A stretch of DNA of 16,877 nt from Asterionellopsis glacialis (lineage: Eukaryota; Bacillariophyta; Plagiogrammaphyceae; Rhaphoneidales; Asterionellopsidaceae): assembly GCA_014885115.2 (NCBI GenBank), contig WKLE02006326.1, forward strand, positions 1-16,877, in the 5' to 3' direction. The notes under the pieces were generated by a model that saw nothing but the letters and a program-made list of their open reading frames with translations, was not told where the DNA came from and did not search any database. The number at the start of each line of letters is the position of its first letter. Within the stretch, counting starts at the first letter, position 1. This document shows, piece after piece, positions 1-8,769 of this stretch. Made by a program: the position numbers and the translations under genes.

Positions 1-136
1 AGAGAATGAGTTTGTTCAAATAAAAATTATTTACGAAATCTAAAATCTTTATCATACACACCGTGTTCTCTGTCCACAGTGCATGATACAGTGTACTGTA
101 TTAGGCTCCCTGGGCTCGGGGAAAATGTGGGTCCTT
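1..136 (+). repeat. Direct repeat, copy 1 (cut by window edge)
   Basis: This stretch recurs in the same orientation at 579-745. By eye the first 127 bases differ from copy 2 at about five positions plus one 5-base gap, roughly 96% identity. It ends after GTGGGTCCTT. It contains a short hairpin-like word, ATACAGT-GT-ACTGTAT. Because it begins at base 1, the true repeat may extend to the left. No coding sequence is seen in it. Confidence 0.9.
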
Positions 137-578
137 ATCACAAAATATGGAGATAATACGATGTCGCATCAATACTGTGAACCTATAATTATTTTTTGAT
201 CACGGTAACGCACTGTGAAATACCAGTTTAGTACAGTTTATGTGGTTTTCTAAAGAATGCCCAATTCTGTGTCCCCGTAGTCTATTTATTGAACTCCGCC
301 CACTTCTCTTGAAGTAGACCTCTTTTACAATTATAAGAGTTTTGGTGAAGGCTGTATGTTACAGTATGTATGCTTGTCAATGATGGTCTATTCCTGGAAT
401 CTCTAGAGTTTCGTTTTCTTGAGTAGCAAGAGATTTTTCGGGACAATTCCGATTCATCGTATGACATATATAATGCACCTTCATTTGATCAATCATTTCA
501 TATTTTATCAAGAGAATGTTCTTTTTGTCACAGATTTGCAGCTGCTCCGATCTCTTTCCTGCTTACTAATTCTTCTCA
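137..578. other. Spacer between the two direct repeats, no gene seen
   Basis: AT-rich DNA. The open frames here are about 60 codons or shorter and show no recognisable protein. The 11-base word TCAAGAGAATG occurs at 508-518 and again at 576-586, where it overlaps the start of repeat copy 2. No RNA gene or reverse-transcriptase-like fragment is visible. Confidence 0.5.
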
Positions 579-745
579 AGAGAATGAGTTTGTTCAAATA
601 AAAATTATTTACGAAATCTAAAATATCTATCGTACACACCGTGTTCTCTGTGCACAATACAGTGCATGATACAGTGTACTGTATTAGGCTCCATGGGCTC
701 GGGGAAAATGTTTGTGATTTTTTTGTTTTTTTAATGTGGGTCCTT
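579..745 (+). repeat. Direct repeat, copy 2, with 26-base T-rich insertion
   Basis: Second copy of the repeat at 1-136. Bases 579-710 align with copy 1 with few changes. A 26-base, mostly T-rich insertion follows, flanked by AATG on both sides (707-710 and 733-736), and similarity then resumes for TGGGTCCTT. The AATG on both sides could be a 4-base duplication or slippage microhomology. Downstream of 745 the copies are unrelated. Confidence 0.85.
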
Positions 746-1483
746 GTGATGTGGGATTGTCATGGTACTATTTTTTCGTATTGATTGTGGGGTTGTCATA
801 GATATGTAGTTCTAACTATTAATATCATGTCAAATCTCTACTTATAGCAGGTGAAATATTTTTTAAAAAAGCCATTGCAGACGCATGCATTGAAATATTC
901 AATTTGTATTAAAAATTGATTTGTAAAGTTATGTGCAACGTAACAAATGAGCAAGTTCCAATATAGAGTTAGAAGCCAGTTTACATCACTTAATAAAAGT
1001 AAGTGATAAAATAATCACTACGTCTAACATTAGGTTTCATGGAGGAGGTTGATTTTAATCTTCATTCATGAAAGAGGATGCATGCCCGGGCCGACCCACC
1101 TAAAAAGAACGCAATGTGCGCAGTTTCTCAAATAACTCATACGCATAACCTTAATGATTCATTTTCTTCCGATACCTGCCCATATGTCCTATCCTTTTTT
1201 TTTTTTAAATCCCCAAAAGGTGCTTCTCGCGGCGCAGGGCGGTTGACCCCGTTGACCCACAAATGAACCCTCTTGTCCATGGGTGTCGGTCGTTCATAGA
1301 TATCATCTGCCTTGGCTCACAAGCAAAATCGCATTAGTCACAACAACAAAGCTTCCGTTCCTAAACGCAAAGTATCTAGCAAAGCCTTGATATCAGCATC
1401 ATTGTTTGTAGTTTTAATTCATTCGAAGACCTTTTGTACATACGATCTGAATTAGTCTAATTTTAAAAGAGGGACGAGTTATC
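746..1483. other. Spacer and 5' region of the Nup107 gene
   Basis: AT-rich DNA without a convincing gene. A long T tract lies around 1193-1206. A tandem 9-base unit GTTGACCC(C/A) occurs at 1242-1259. The small frame at 1078-1266 (62 codons) has no recognisable content. An in-frame TGA at 1448 closes the Nup107 reading frame upstream of its ATG, so 1449-1483 is probably 5' leader. Confidence 0.5.
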
Positions 1484-4400
1484 ATGGAAGGCACTTCAAG
1501 TGGTTCCGTCGATAATGCTGCAAGGGCATTTGAAGAAATTAGTTCTCTGTTGGAGGATTGGACATCTCCACATGTCGGAACATACAAAACCTCAACATCT
1601 GGTACTAGCTATGGGTACGACATGGACCTAGATGAAGACGAAGGGGATGATGAAGATAATGATGTCATGAACTGGATGCCATCATCTACCAGAGGTGGTG
1701 GTAACTTAGCCGCAGCAACGACGACACCGCAAAGACAAACACGATCCACAGTAGAAGGGACTCCCAAAATTAGTAATTCCGGTCAGAAAGAGCAGAAGGA
1801 TCCTTCACCGTTCGAACTGTCTGAAGACTTGCCTGTCACAGAGGACGTTGATATAGATGACGATGATATGGTAGGAGATGGCGGAATGGCGGGCATTGAA
1901 TCACCTTGGGTTTCGCGGACTCCAACACGTGGTGGTGGAATGGCCTCTGATGGGATAAGCAACGAGGTTCATGAATATCGTCGGTACTACGAATCGTTAC
2001 TAACTTACCTTGTAGCACGACGAAACCTATCAGAAAGGGTCCGTATTCGGGAAGAGGAAGCACAGTTGGTGCTAGTAGATCCTCAAGAACAAGTCAATCT
2101 AACAAAGGAAGAAGTGCGGGTTGAGATTGACTTTTTGAACGCTCTAATGTCCCTTTGTTTAGACCGTCCTACTGAAAAGGATATGAAAGAAGGAAACCTT
2201 TGGAACCTTCTTGCCGCACTAAGGAGCATCGGGGTGGACTCCCTTTTGTGTGATGATGGTGCATCTCAAAAGTTTCAACAACAAAAAGAAATTGATGCAC
2301 TACTAAATGAACTGTCAGCTCAAACCGATAAGTCACCTGCCGATCTCTTGGAGTTACTTGAAAGTAACGAAAGTCCACTTGTGTTGCGCCGGCGAAGAGT
2401 ATTGTTACAGTGGATGGAGCAGTGTCAGGAAATCCTTCTTTCAGACATACCGATGCCTGCCAAGAAACAGACTACCATGTGGCCGGCATCACTGTCACGT
2501 ATTCAGCAAGGGCAATATCAGCGAGACAAGATTCAAAGCTGTCACCCAGATGCACCTCTCTTGGTACAAGAAGGAATAGGTTCTACTTCTGTCAACCCCA
2601 CCAGTCCTCTTTTTGGTGATGACGAGAATTCAGATGCTATCCTGTTGCAATCGTGTCTTGCTCTAATTCTTTCAGGACGCTTGGTCCAAGCTATGGAATT
2701 GTCTCGGCAATGTGGACAGTCTTGGCGTGCAGCAGTATGGGGAGGAGGGTCTCCTCAGGGAACTGTGTCTACTCCAAATCGGGATACGCAGCTCATGGAA
2801 AAGACAATAGTTGGAAATCCACATCGTGCTTTATGGAAACGCCAATGCTGGAATATGGGGCAAAAACTTGCTCAGAAAAAAACAGCCATTGGGACTGCAG
2901 CACAATATGAAGGAGCCATATATTCTTTTTTGGCGGGTGATACTACAAGTGCGCTATCTAACCCAGCTTTTGGTTCATGGGAACGAAGTCTTCAGGTTGT
3001 GCTCAATTCCATCATGGGAAGGATTGAGGATGATCTGTACTATCGACATAATTATAATCGTCGCAAAATAGGGAAAAGGTTTCCATTTCCAGGAGCAGAG
3101 CTTGAAGCACAGGAGAAAGAACAGTTACAGCTTACTCTGTCCTTGCAAAATCTCTCCGAGGCCGACCTATGTGGAATGCTGTCATCACGCATAGAGTCTT
3201 CTGACCGACTGCGGGCTGCCATGGAAGCCTTCATGATTGGTAAATCTGCAGTATCGCAGTATATTTCGAACGAGGGTGGGACGGTAGAAAGCAGTAGAGA
3301 CATCGCTCATTTGCGTTTCTTAACTCATCTCACTCTATATATCGATTCTCTGTCGGCCTCTGCGTCAACTGCTGCTTATCTACCTGGTGTAGAAATGGTG
3401 AAGAATTCGATTCTTCTTCAGTATGTTCAACATTTAGCAACTCGCCCTCATTTGTGGCGTATGGTGGCTTTATATGCATCGTTGCTACCAAAGGAAACAC
3501 TACTTGAGTGCTACCCGACGATATTGACTCGTGTAAATGGCGATGCCGAGCGTCGCGGGATGCTCAAGGACGCAAGAGACTTTTTCCCTCCTGGACTAGA
3601 CCTGGTAATCTTGAGACAAGTCGTTCGAATTCTTCTTTCCGATAAAGAAGATTCGAGCAGAGTCGACGTACGCAAAATGAAGGCAATACTGTGGCTATGC
3701 TACTATGACGAACACGCAAACGATGCGCTTATTTGTGCTAATTCTTTGCTGCGACAATTTCTTTTGGACGATAAATTGAAAAGTGCATTTGTTTTTGTGG
3801 ATAAGTTTTTACCTGATGACATTGCTGCCACAGTCGTCGCCCAGGCACAGCAAAATACTGGTAGTGATAGTGCAAATGAAGAGCATGGAGAGATGGTTGG
3901 GCCCTCGTCGGAAGATTCATTGGCAGAGCATGGGGCTCTTCAGTCTTATCTCCAGGCCGAGAAAGCATTTGAAGATTGGAGTCAAGTATTGCGGGGAACA
4001 TCTCCAAAAGCCACTGACGTTCCTAAATTCCAAAGTGATATGTTGAATGCGACTGAAAGTCAAATTGCTGAATCTATGGAAAGAAAGGAAATGGTTCGTA
4101 TCAAACGCCGCGCTGGTCAGGCTGTAGTGGAAGCTGCTATTGCTGCGAAAGAAAAGTTGTCACAGGTACTCACTTACCCGGGAGGATTTCTGGGCTTGGA
4201 TGATGAGGAAAGCGATGACATACAGACAGAAGAAGGTAATCAACGCAAAGAACAAGTTGCTGTGCTTAGACGTCGTTGCCTTCCCCGAGCAGCCTTCTTG
4301 CTCCAGGATGTTTGCGATACTACGGCGGACTGGATGGCTCAATTCTTGCATGATGCAATTCCTGGTGTTGGCAAGACGCAATTAGCGGCCCTTTCGACGC

Positions 4401-4603
4401 TTGATAATGTAGAAGACCTCGATAGTTCTCCTCTATCACCGATCTATTGGCTTGAGCATGCGTTGTCACTTATTGAGATCGTAGCTTCCGATGAGTATGA
4501 GATTTACAAATCATTCGACGTGGCTGACACCAAAAAATTGGTAGATATCGTGGCAGAGACAGAAGTAAAAAAGCTGCGATATTCAGTGGAAATCGCTGAA
4601 TAG
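1484..4603 (+). CDS. NUP107: Nucleoporin Nup107/Nup84-like, Y-complex scaffold of the nuclear pore
   Basis: Intronless 1039-residue protein. Nup107 (Nup84 in yeast) is an alpha-solenoid subunit of the Y-shaped nuclear pore scaffold. Residues 1-160 are low-complexity and acidic (runs of D/E at 48-60 and 121-129) and probably disordered. The helical body starts near 161 (EVHEYRRYYESLL). Family-typical signatures follow: a repeat-like helix pair around 398-417 (GRLVQAMELS, then GQSWRAA), a LWKRQCW segment near 450-456, and an AIYSFLAGD...SWERSL block at 478-503. The last 60 residues (YWLEHALSLIEIV onward) fit the C-terminal helical end. Length is slightly above the roughly 900-residue animal proteins. 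The ATG is chosen because an in-frame stop lies at 1448. The gene converges on the cysteine-rich gene downstream with 276 bp between stops. The family call rests on motif recognition, not a search. Confidence 0.88.
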   Translation: MEGTSSGSVDNAARAFEEISSLLEDWTSPHVGTYKTSTSGTSYGYDMDLDEDEGDDEDNDVMNWMPSSTRGGGNLAAATTTPQRQTRSTVEGTPKISNSGQKEQKDPSPFELSEDLPVTEDVDIDDDDMVGDGGMAGIESPWVSRTPTRGGGMASDGISNEVHEYRRYYESLLTYLVARRNLSERVRIREEEAQLVLVDPQEQVNLTKEEVRVEIDFLNALMSLCLDRPTEKDMKEGNLWNLLAALRSIGVDSLLCDDGASQKFQQQKEIDALLNELSAQTDKSPADLLELLESNESPLVLRRRRVLLQWMEQCQEILLSDIPMPAKKQTTMWPASLSRIQQGQYQRDKIQSCHPDAPLLVQEGIGSTSVNPTSPLFGDDENSDAILLQSCLALILSGRLVQAMELSRQCGQSWRAAVWGGGSPQGTVSTPNRDTQLMEKTIVGNPHRALWKRQCWNMGQKLAQKKTAIGTAAQYEGAIYSFLAGDTTSALSNPAFGSWERSLQVVLNSIMGRIEDDLYYRHNYNRRKIGKRFPFPGAELEAQEKEQLQLTLSLQNLSEADLCGMLSSRIESSDRLRAAMEAFMIGKSAVSQYISNEGGTVESSRDIAHLRFLTHLTLYIDSLSASASTAAYLPGVEMVKNSILLQYVQHLATRPHLWRMVALYASLLPKETLLECYPTILTRVNGDAERRGMLKDARDFFPPGLDLVILRQVVRILLSDKEDSSRVDVRKMKAILWLCYYDEHANDALICANSLLRQFLLDDKLKSAFVFVDKFLPDDIAATVVAQAQQNTGSDSANEEHGEMVGPSSEDSLAEHGALQSYLQAEKAFEDWSQVLRGTSPKATDVPKFQSDMLNATESQIAESMERKEMVRIKRRAGQAVVEAAIAAKEKLSQVLTYPGGFLGLDDEESDDIQTEEGNQRKEQVAVLRRRCLPRAAFLLQDVCDTTADWMAQFLHDAIPGVGKTQLAALSTLDNVEDLDSSPLSPIYWLEHALSLIEIVASDEYEIYKSFDVADTKKLVDIVAETEVKKLRYSVEIAE

Positions 4604-4879
4604 ACTACTCGGGTCCTTTTTTTAAGAGATTGAACTGAGAAGGGTGAGCTCCAAGTGTAGAGAAAAGTCCTTCGAAAAACTCAAACGTACGGATGACACA
4701 AGTTGCGGCAATTTTCTCTAGTATAAATTAAGAATTACAGTTGGCTGCAAAAAGAAAACTTCAGTATTGAGTATTTCGCAGTAAAATGAATTGAGTGCAC
4801 TGCTTTGACCTGTTTTCAGTCAAGATCCAGCACACATGTAACTCGAGGAGAAAGATATTTCTTCAAAATTTGGGTACTC

Positions 4880-6697
4880 TCAAAATATTCTTGATATCAC
4901 TTCCCATACAGTGATCAGTGCAACTGGCATTAGCAAACTGTGAAAAGCGTGGCAAGCATCGCTTGGAGCTGTTGTGGGTTGCGGTTCTGAAGGCATAAAT
5001 GATGGCAATTCAGTTGGATATACCGAGGGTATGGCAGTGGGTAAACTCGATGGACTGCCGGATGGATAATCGCTCGGTTGGCTCGACGGAAACTGTGATA
5101 TGGAAGGACTATGCGTTGGTGCAAGACTTTCCATATGGCAACCACACGGTTTAGCAGCAATCAACTGTATCAACGGGCAGTTTCCTTCCTTTATCTTCCC
5201 ATTCAAACCTTGTTTATATAATTCAGAGCAATTGAAAGTTCCAAGTCCAGGTAGAAACATTTCCACGCCCACAAATGCAGGCGCTGTCATGTTGCCACAT
5301 AAAAGGCACGTTGGACTTGGTGGTGCCTCTGATGGACTTTGCGACGGTGCTGGGCTCATAGTCTCAGGCACGCAACAGGCTGAAGTCTCCTCGGTAGGAA
5401 ATTCGCAAAATATGTCCAAAACATTAGATGAATACTCGAGGTTTCCACACGAAATTTTCTGGTCCCTGAAAGTGATTACTCTATTGGGATCTACGAGCAG
5501 GTTATCTTCACCGCATATTCTGCATATTTTATCAGAAGCTACCGGATTATCACATCCACAATACACACCGTCGACACCCTGAGCAGCAACGCACTGCTGG
5601 TCAAATTTTGAGATCCCATAGGCAAAACCAGCAAGTTCGGAACATTGAAAAGGGGAAAGAGCTTCAAGGGTCAGGTCAGGTAATATAGTACCCTTTTCGC
5701 ATATTGAACAGGCGCCCTCTTGCGGAGTACAACCACATCCAAATTCCCCCATGTAAAATGCGTTCGAACAATCAGGCTGTGCGAAATCGCCTGCATTCAC
5801 TCGAAGTTGCATGTCACCACACGTTACATTCTTTCCGTCTTCGACAAATAAAGGTACGTCAATATATTCTTGGGCGAGAAAAGATCCGTCGGCACACATC
5901 GTCAAACATTCTGGTTCAATATCAAGACATCCACAAAATGCAGCCAACATGGTTTGGTACTCGTCACATTTGTCGCTGTCAAATACCTGGGTTACAAGAA
6001 GGTCGTACATTCCACATGTTATGTTTGCCAAATCTGGAAAGGGAATGATCAAGTTCGGTTCCGGGACAGCGGACCCGTCCGGGCAAATCGTGCAGGGTGG
6101 CTCAACATTTGGGCAACCACAATAAGAAGCATATCTCCGCCTGCTCTTACACGTAATATTATTGTTCTCTTCCATCTCTTTACATGTAGTTGATCCCGGA
6201 CTTATGAAATCCTCAATTATTGTTCTATTAGGAAACGGTAAGTCAGATCCATCAGGACAGATTGTACATACTATTTGTGTTGGCTCCGTAGATAATGATG
6301 GTGATTGTGATGGTTCTACCGATAATGAGGGTAGCACTGAAGGTAACACAGATGGTTCTGCAGATAATGAGGGCAACATTGAAGGTTTCGATGATGGTTC
6401 TGCTGATAACGAGGGCGGCGTTGAGGGCACCATAGATACCGCTGGGGTGAGAGGTGGCGTCGGACATCCACAGAGCTCATAGGCGAGCAGCTGATTCTTT
6501 ATACAAACAGTGTCATCGAGTTCTAGATCAGTCGCCTCATCAGCAAGCGCCGCACATGAGATAGGATCAGTTATTGATATTGGATCACCACTGCTACCGT
6601 CTGCGCAGAGAGTGCAAGGTTCTGCACATGCCGTTCTCACCCCAAATAATGCAACCAAGAACAAACTTGAGCATATATTCGATTTTCTGGTTGTCAT
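4880..6697 (-). CDS. Secreted cysteine-rich seven-module protein with PS-rich linkers
   Basis: 605 residues, intronless. The ATG at 6697 is chosen; the frame stays open upstream but the codon at 6733 is GTG. Residues 1-25 form a signal peptide (basic start, core SSLFLVALFG, cleavage near TACA/EP). Seven modules follow, about 28-78, 144-195, 202-257, 264-323, 330-382, 392-442 and 464-520. Each has CxxC (often CxxCxDG), then two spaced cysteines, ending CGC; module 6 ends ACC. Proline-serine linkers lie at 80-140, 445-462 and 526-580. There are six N-glycosylation sequons (N157, N180, N225, N290, N469, N489). The last roughly 20 residues are hydrophobic, so either a GPI signal or a membrane anchor is possible. 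I infer a cell-surface or wall-associated protein. PS-linker proteins are common in diatoms, but I do not recognise a named family and assign no biochemical function. Confidence 0.85.
   Translation of the reverse strand: MTTRKSNICSSLFLVALFGVRTACAEPCTLCADGSSGDPISITDPISCAALADEATDLELDDTVCIKNQLLAYELCGCPTPPLTPAVSMVPSTPPSLSAEPSSKPSMLPSLSAEPSVLPSVLPSLSVEPSQSPSLSTEPTQIVCTICPDGSDLPFPNRTIIEDFISPGSTTCKEMEENNNITCKSRRRYASYCGCPNVEPPCTICPDGSAVPEPNLIIPFPDLANITCGMYDLLVTQVFDSDKCDEYQTMLAAFCGCLDIEPECLTMCADGSFLAQEYIDVPLFVEDGKNVTCGDMQLRVNAGDFAQPDCSNAFYMGEFGCGCTPQEGACSICEKGTILPDLTLEALSPFQCSELAGFAYGISKFDQQCVAAQGVDGVYCGCDNPVASDKICRICGEDNLLVDPNRVITFRDQKISCGNLEYSSNVLDIFCEFPTEETSACCVPETMSPAPSQSPSEAPPSPTCLLCGNMTAPAFVGVEMFLPGLGTFNCSELYKQGLNGKIKEGNCPLIQLIAAKPCGCHMESLAPTHSPSISQFPSSQPSDYPSGSPSSLPTAIPSVYPTELPSFMPSEPQPTTAPSDACHAFHSLLMPVALITVWEVISRIF
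6278..6434 (-). repeat. 42-bp coding minisatellite (three units plus a partial)
   Basis: Three in-frame 42-bp units lie at 6309-6350, 6351-6392 and 6393-6434, with a degenerate partial unit at about 6278-6308. On the minus strand each unit encodes 14 residues of the form xxPSxxPSLSxEPS, building the first PS-rich linker of the cysteine-rich protein (residues 89-130 of the 605). Because 42 is a multiple of three, copy-number change keeps the frame. The plus-strand open frame through this stretch is a by-product of the repeat. Confidence 0.85.
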
Positions 6698-8307
6698 AGT
6701 CCCCTTTACAATCACCTGCGCCAAGATAGTCACGGCGATCGCTATCTATTCTTGGTTTTTTATTCAATTTTATTCCCCGTCGGCAATCGTTTTTTATTGT
6801 GTTTAATCCTTTCCTCTTCTTTCTGGAGAGAGAGTTAGTATCGAATGAATTCTCTTCCCACCTACCATAAAGTAGTCAGCTTCCGATTTTTTTTACCAAA
6901 ACCTGATCAAGCACGATAGGATAATAAATGCATACCTGGTGAAAGGTTTACGAAGGTCGGAGAGGAAAACATTTTTTTTGTCTCATCCTACACAAACATT
7001 AATATGACATAAATTTGGGAAATCCTCATATATATACACGATTCATCTGGGTTCACGTTTATGTTGTATACATTATACAGGTACATGATGTATGTTACCA
7101 GGTATTTTGATGTGGGATCGCCAACGGAAATTACTCTACATGATTCATCTAGTACTTGTATTTATTTTGATATTATTGTATACGAACATCTGCACATGCA
7201 TAGTCAATATATAAGTAAATTATCTGTTGCGTTTTGGCGGTAAAATGCAAGGCCAAAAAATCAGATATCTTCAATAATCCTCATACTCCAATAATGATGT
7301 ATTGGAAAAAAAGTTATTCCTTATAAAAAAATGGGATATTTAGAATCCATGCTAGCCCATCATTATTCATGTTCCATTGTCATGTAGCTGGTACTGTACC
7401 ATAAAGAAGTCTAATTAATGGACGTAAAGTTTAGCCACAGTTCAGATGATACTTACTTTTTTAATACTCCTTTACAATATTCAGTACTTAATACCAGATA
7501 TCGGTAGCTGAGGTGGGTCCTACATAATGCATGGTCCATAGGTGATAACATTATTAATTAATACAGTAGAAATAATAGTCGGAGAAGATTTTTCACACTG
7601 ACTGTCCCACAGACAAGGAGTCAATAAGTGTAATTGTACATGGTACCTTTACAAAAAATATGTATGACTTACCCTGTCTTACCTACCAGCTGGCCATCCT
7701 ACCCCTACCAGGTACGGGTGAGAAATATCGGAGTACCGTAGGACCTAGAGTCGTAAAGGTAGAGCGAATATTGTACCTAATGGAGGTGGAACATGAAAAT
7801 GAAAAGATCCGTTGGCGAAGCAAGCACGGAACCTGACTGGAAAGTGTTCAGGATTAGTTTTTACGGTACACAGATACTAGGTCCTACAGGAATTGGGACT
7901 ACTACGGCTATCTGTTACCGGTATAAAAAGAATGTAAAAGTGAGACGATGACGAAAATTTATTGGGAGATTCGTTCATGGGGTTCAAATTGAACGAACTA
8001 ACAAAAGAAGTACCAGGTATTAATAACGGTTTTACAAGAGAAAGGAATACCCCGTATTTTGTAAGGGTCTTGCACCGGTTTTTACTTCCCATGACGTGGC
8101 TCATTTGCATTCGAATTCTTCCTCTCTCGCAGCCATCAAATACCAAGAAGGAACAACACAATAGATAGTATCTTTGATCTTGGGTTTTTTTATTGGTAAA
8201 TACCGCAGACAGGAGGTTTTGGTCCTGCTTGTGCATCTCGCCAAAACGAACCATCGAACAGATCTCCATCGCTCCCCTCCACCAGAAACTTCACGCAGCT
8301 TGCCACC
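6698..8307. other. Divergent spacer between the cysteine-rich gene and FUN14, rich in GTACC-type words
   Basis: 1610 bp with no convincing gene. It must hold the promoters of the minus-strand cysteine-rich gene and of FUN14. TACCAGGTA occurs at 7096-7104, 7706-7714 and 8011-8019. GTAGGACCT occurs at 7738-7746 and reversed at 7879-7887. TTACCGGTAT lies at 7915-7924. The open frames at 7061-7243 (+) and 7877-8269 (-) show no protein-like features and are probably chance. Confidence 0.5.
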
Positions 8308-8769
8308 ATGACTGAACATTCCGATCCCGTTGAAGGTGCTCTTGACAAACTCAAGCCAGTATTTGCTCGTTTGAGCTTTGGTGCTGTGATGGGTTACTGC
8401 TCTGGATATGCATCCAAGAAGATTGGAAAAGCTGTTGCTTTCGTGGTTGGAGCTGGTTTCATTATCTTCCAGACTGCAGCGTACAGTGGATACATTGATA
8501 TCGACTGGGCCAAGATTAAGGATGATACCAAGAAGAAGCTGGATATCGTAAGTGTTCGATGTTGGTGACTTTGCTCACAAAACATTTTCATCCCATTTGT
8601 CAGCTAACATTTTTCGTTATTTTTTATTTTCTTGTAGACCGGAGATGGAACACTTGATGTTGAAGATGCCAAGGCTTACTGGCGAAAGGTCAGAAAGATC
8701 TTGACTCACAACGTTGGATCTGCTGGTGGATTTTCTATGGGATTCCTTGGTGGAGTCAAATACGGATAA
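8308..8769 (+). CDS. FUN14-domain membrane protein with EF-hand-like loop
   Basis: Two exons, 8308-8547 and 8638-8769, giving 123 residues. FUN14 proteins (FUNDC1/2 in animals) are small membrane proteins, best known from the mitochondrial outer membrane; FUNDC1 is a mitophagy receptor. Residues 24-62 show the family core: FGAVMGYCSGYASKKIGKA, then a glycine-rich hydrophobic segment (VVGAGFIIFQTAAYSGY) and an IDW motif. The C-terminus (GFSMGFLGGVKYG) matches the second conserved block. Between them, residues 79-90 (DITGDGTLDVED) resemble a calcium-binding EF-hand or dockerin-type loop, flanked by predicted helices. The short N-terminus has no obvious YxxL LC3-interaction motif, so mitophagy receptor function cannot be assumed. 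The start sits in a strong context, GCCACCATGA. Location could be mitochondrion or plastid envelope; the sequence does not decide. Confidence 0.88.
8548..8637 (+). other. Intron of the FUN14 gene
   Basis: 90-bp intron in phase 0, between codons 80 and 81. Donor GTAAGT at 8548, acceptor TTGTAG ending at 8637, preceded by a T-rich tract. Splicing restores the C-terminal FUN14 block in frame; without it the frame stops at about 8568. Confidence 0.9.

Noticed and set aside
1..745. Long terminal repeats of a retrotransposon
   Set aside because: The direct repeats are only about 450 bp apart, with no reverse-transcriptase, primer-binding site or polypurine tract, and they lack TG...CA ends.
5100..5582. 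160-codon plus-strand open frame
   Set aside because: It lies antisense to the cysteine-rich gene, has no recognisable motifs, and exists because the opposite strand is coding.
6162..6482. 106-codon plus-strand frame with DNEG repeats
   Set aside because: It is the antisense reading of the 42-bp minisatellite that encodes the PS linker on the minus strand.
6698..6733. Start of the cysteine-rich gene at 6733
   Set aside because: That codon is GTG. The first ATG in frame is at 6697 and immediately precedes a good signal peptide.
7877..8269. 130-codon minus-strand open frame upstream of FUN14
   Set aside because: Composition is not protein-like, there is no family match, and it overlaps the expected promoter and 5' leader of FUN14.
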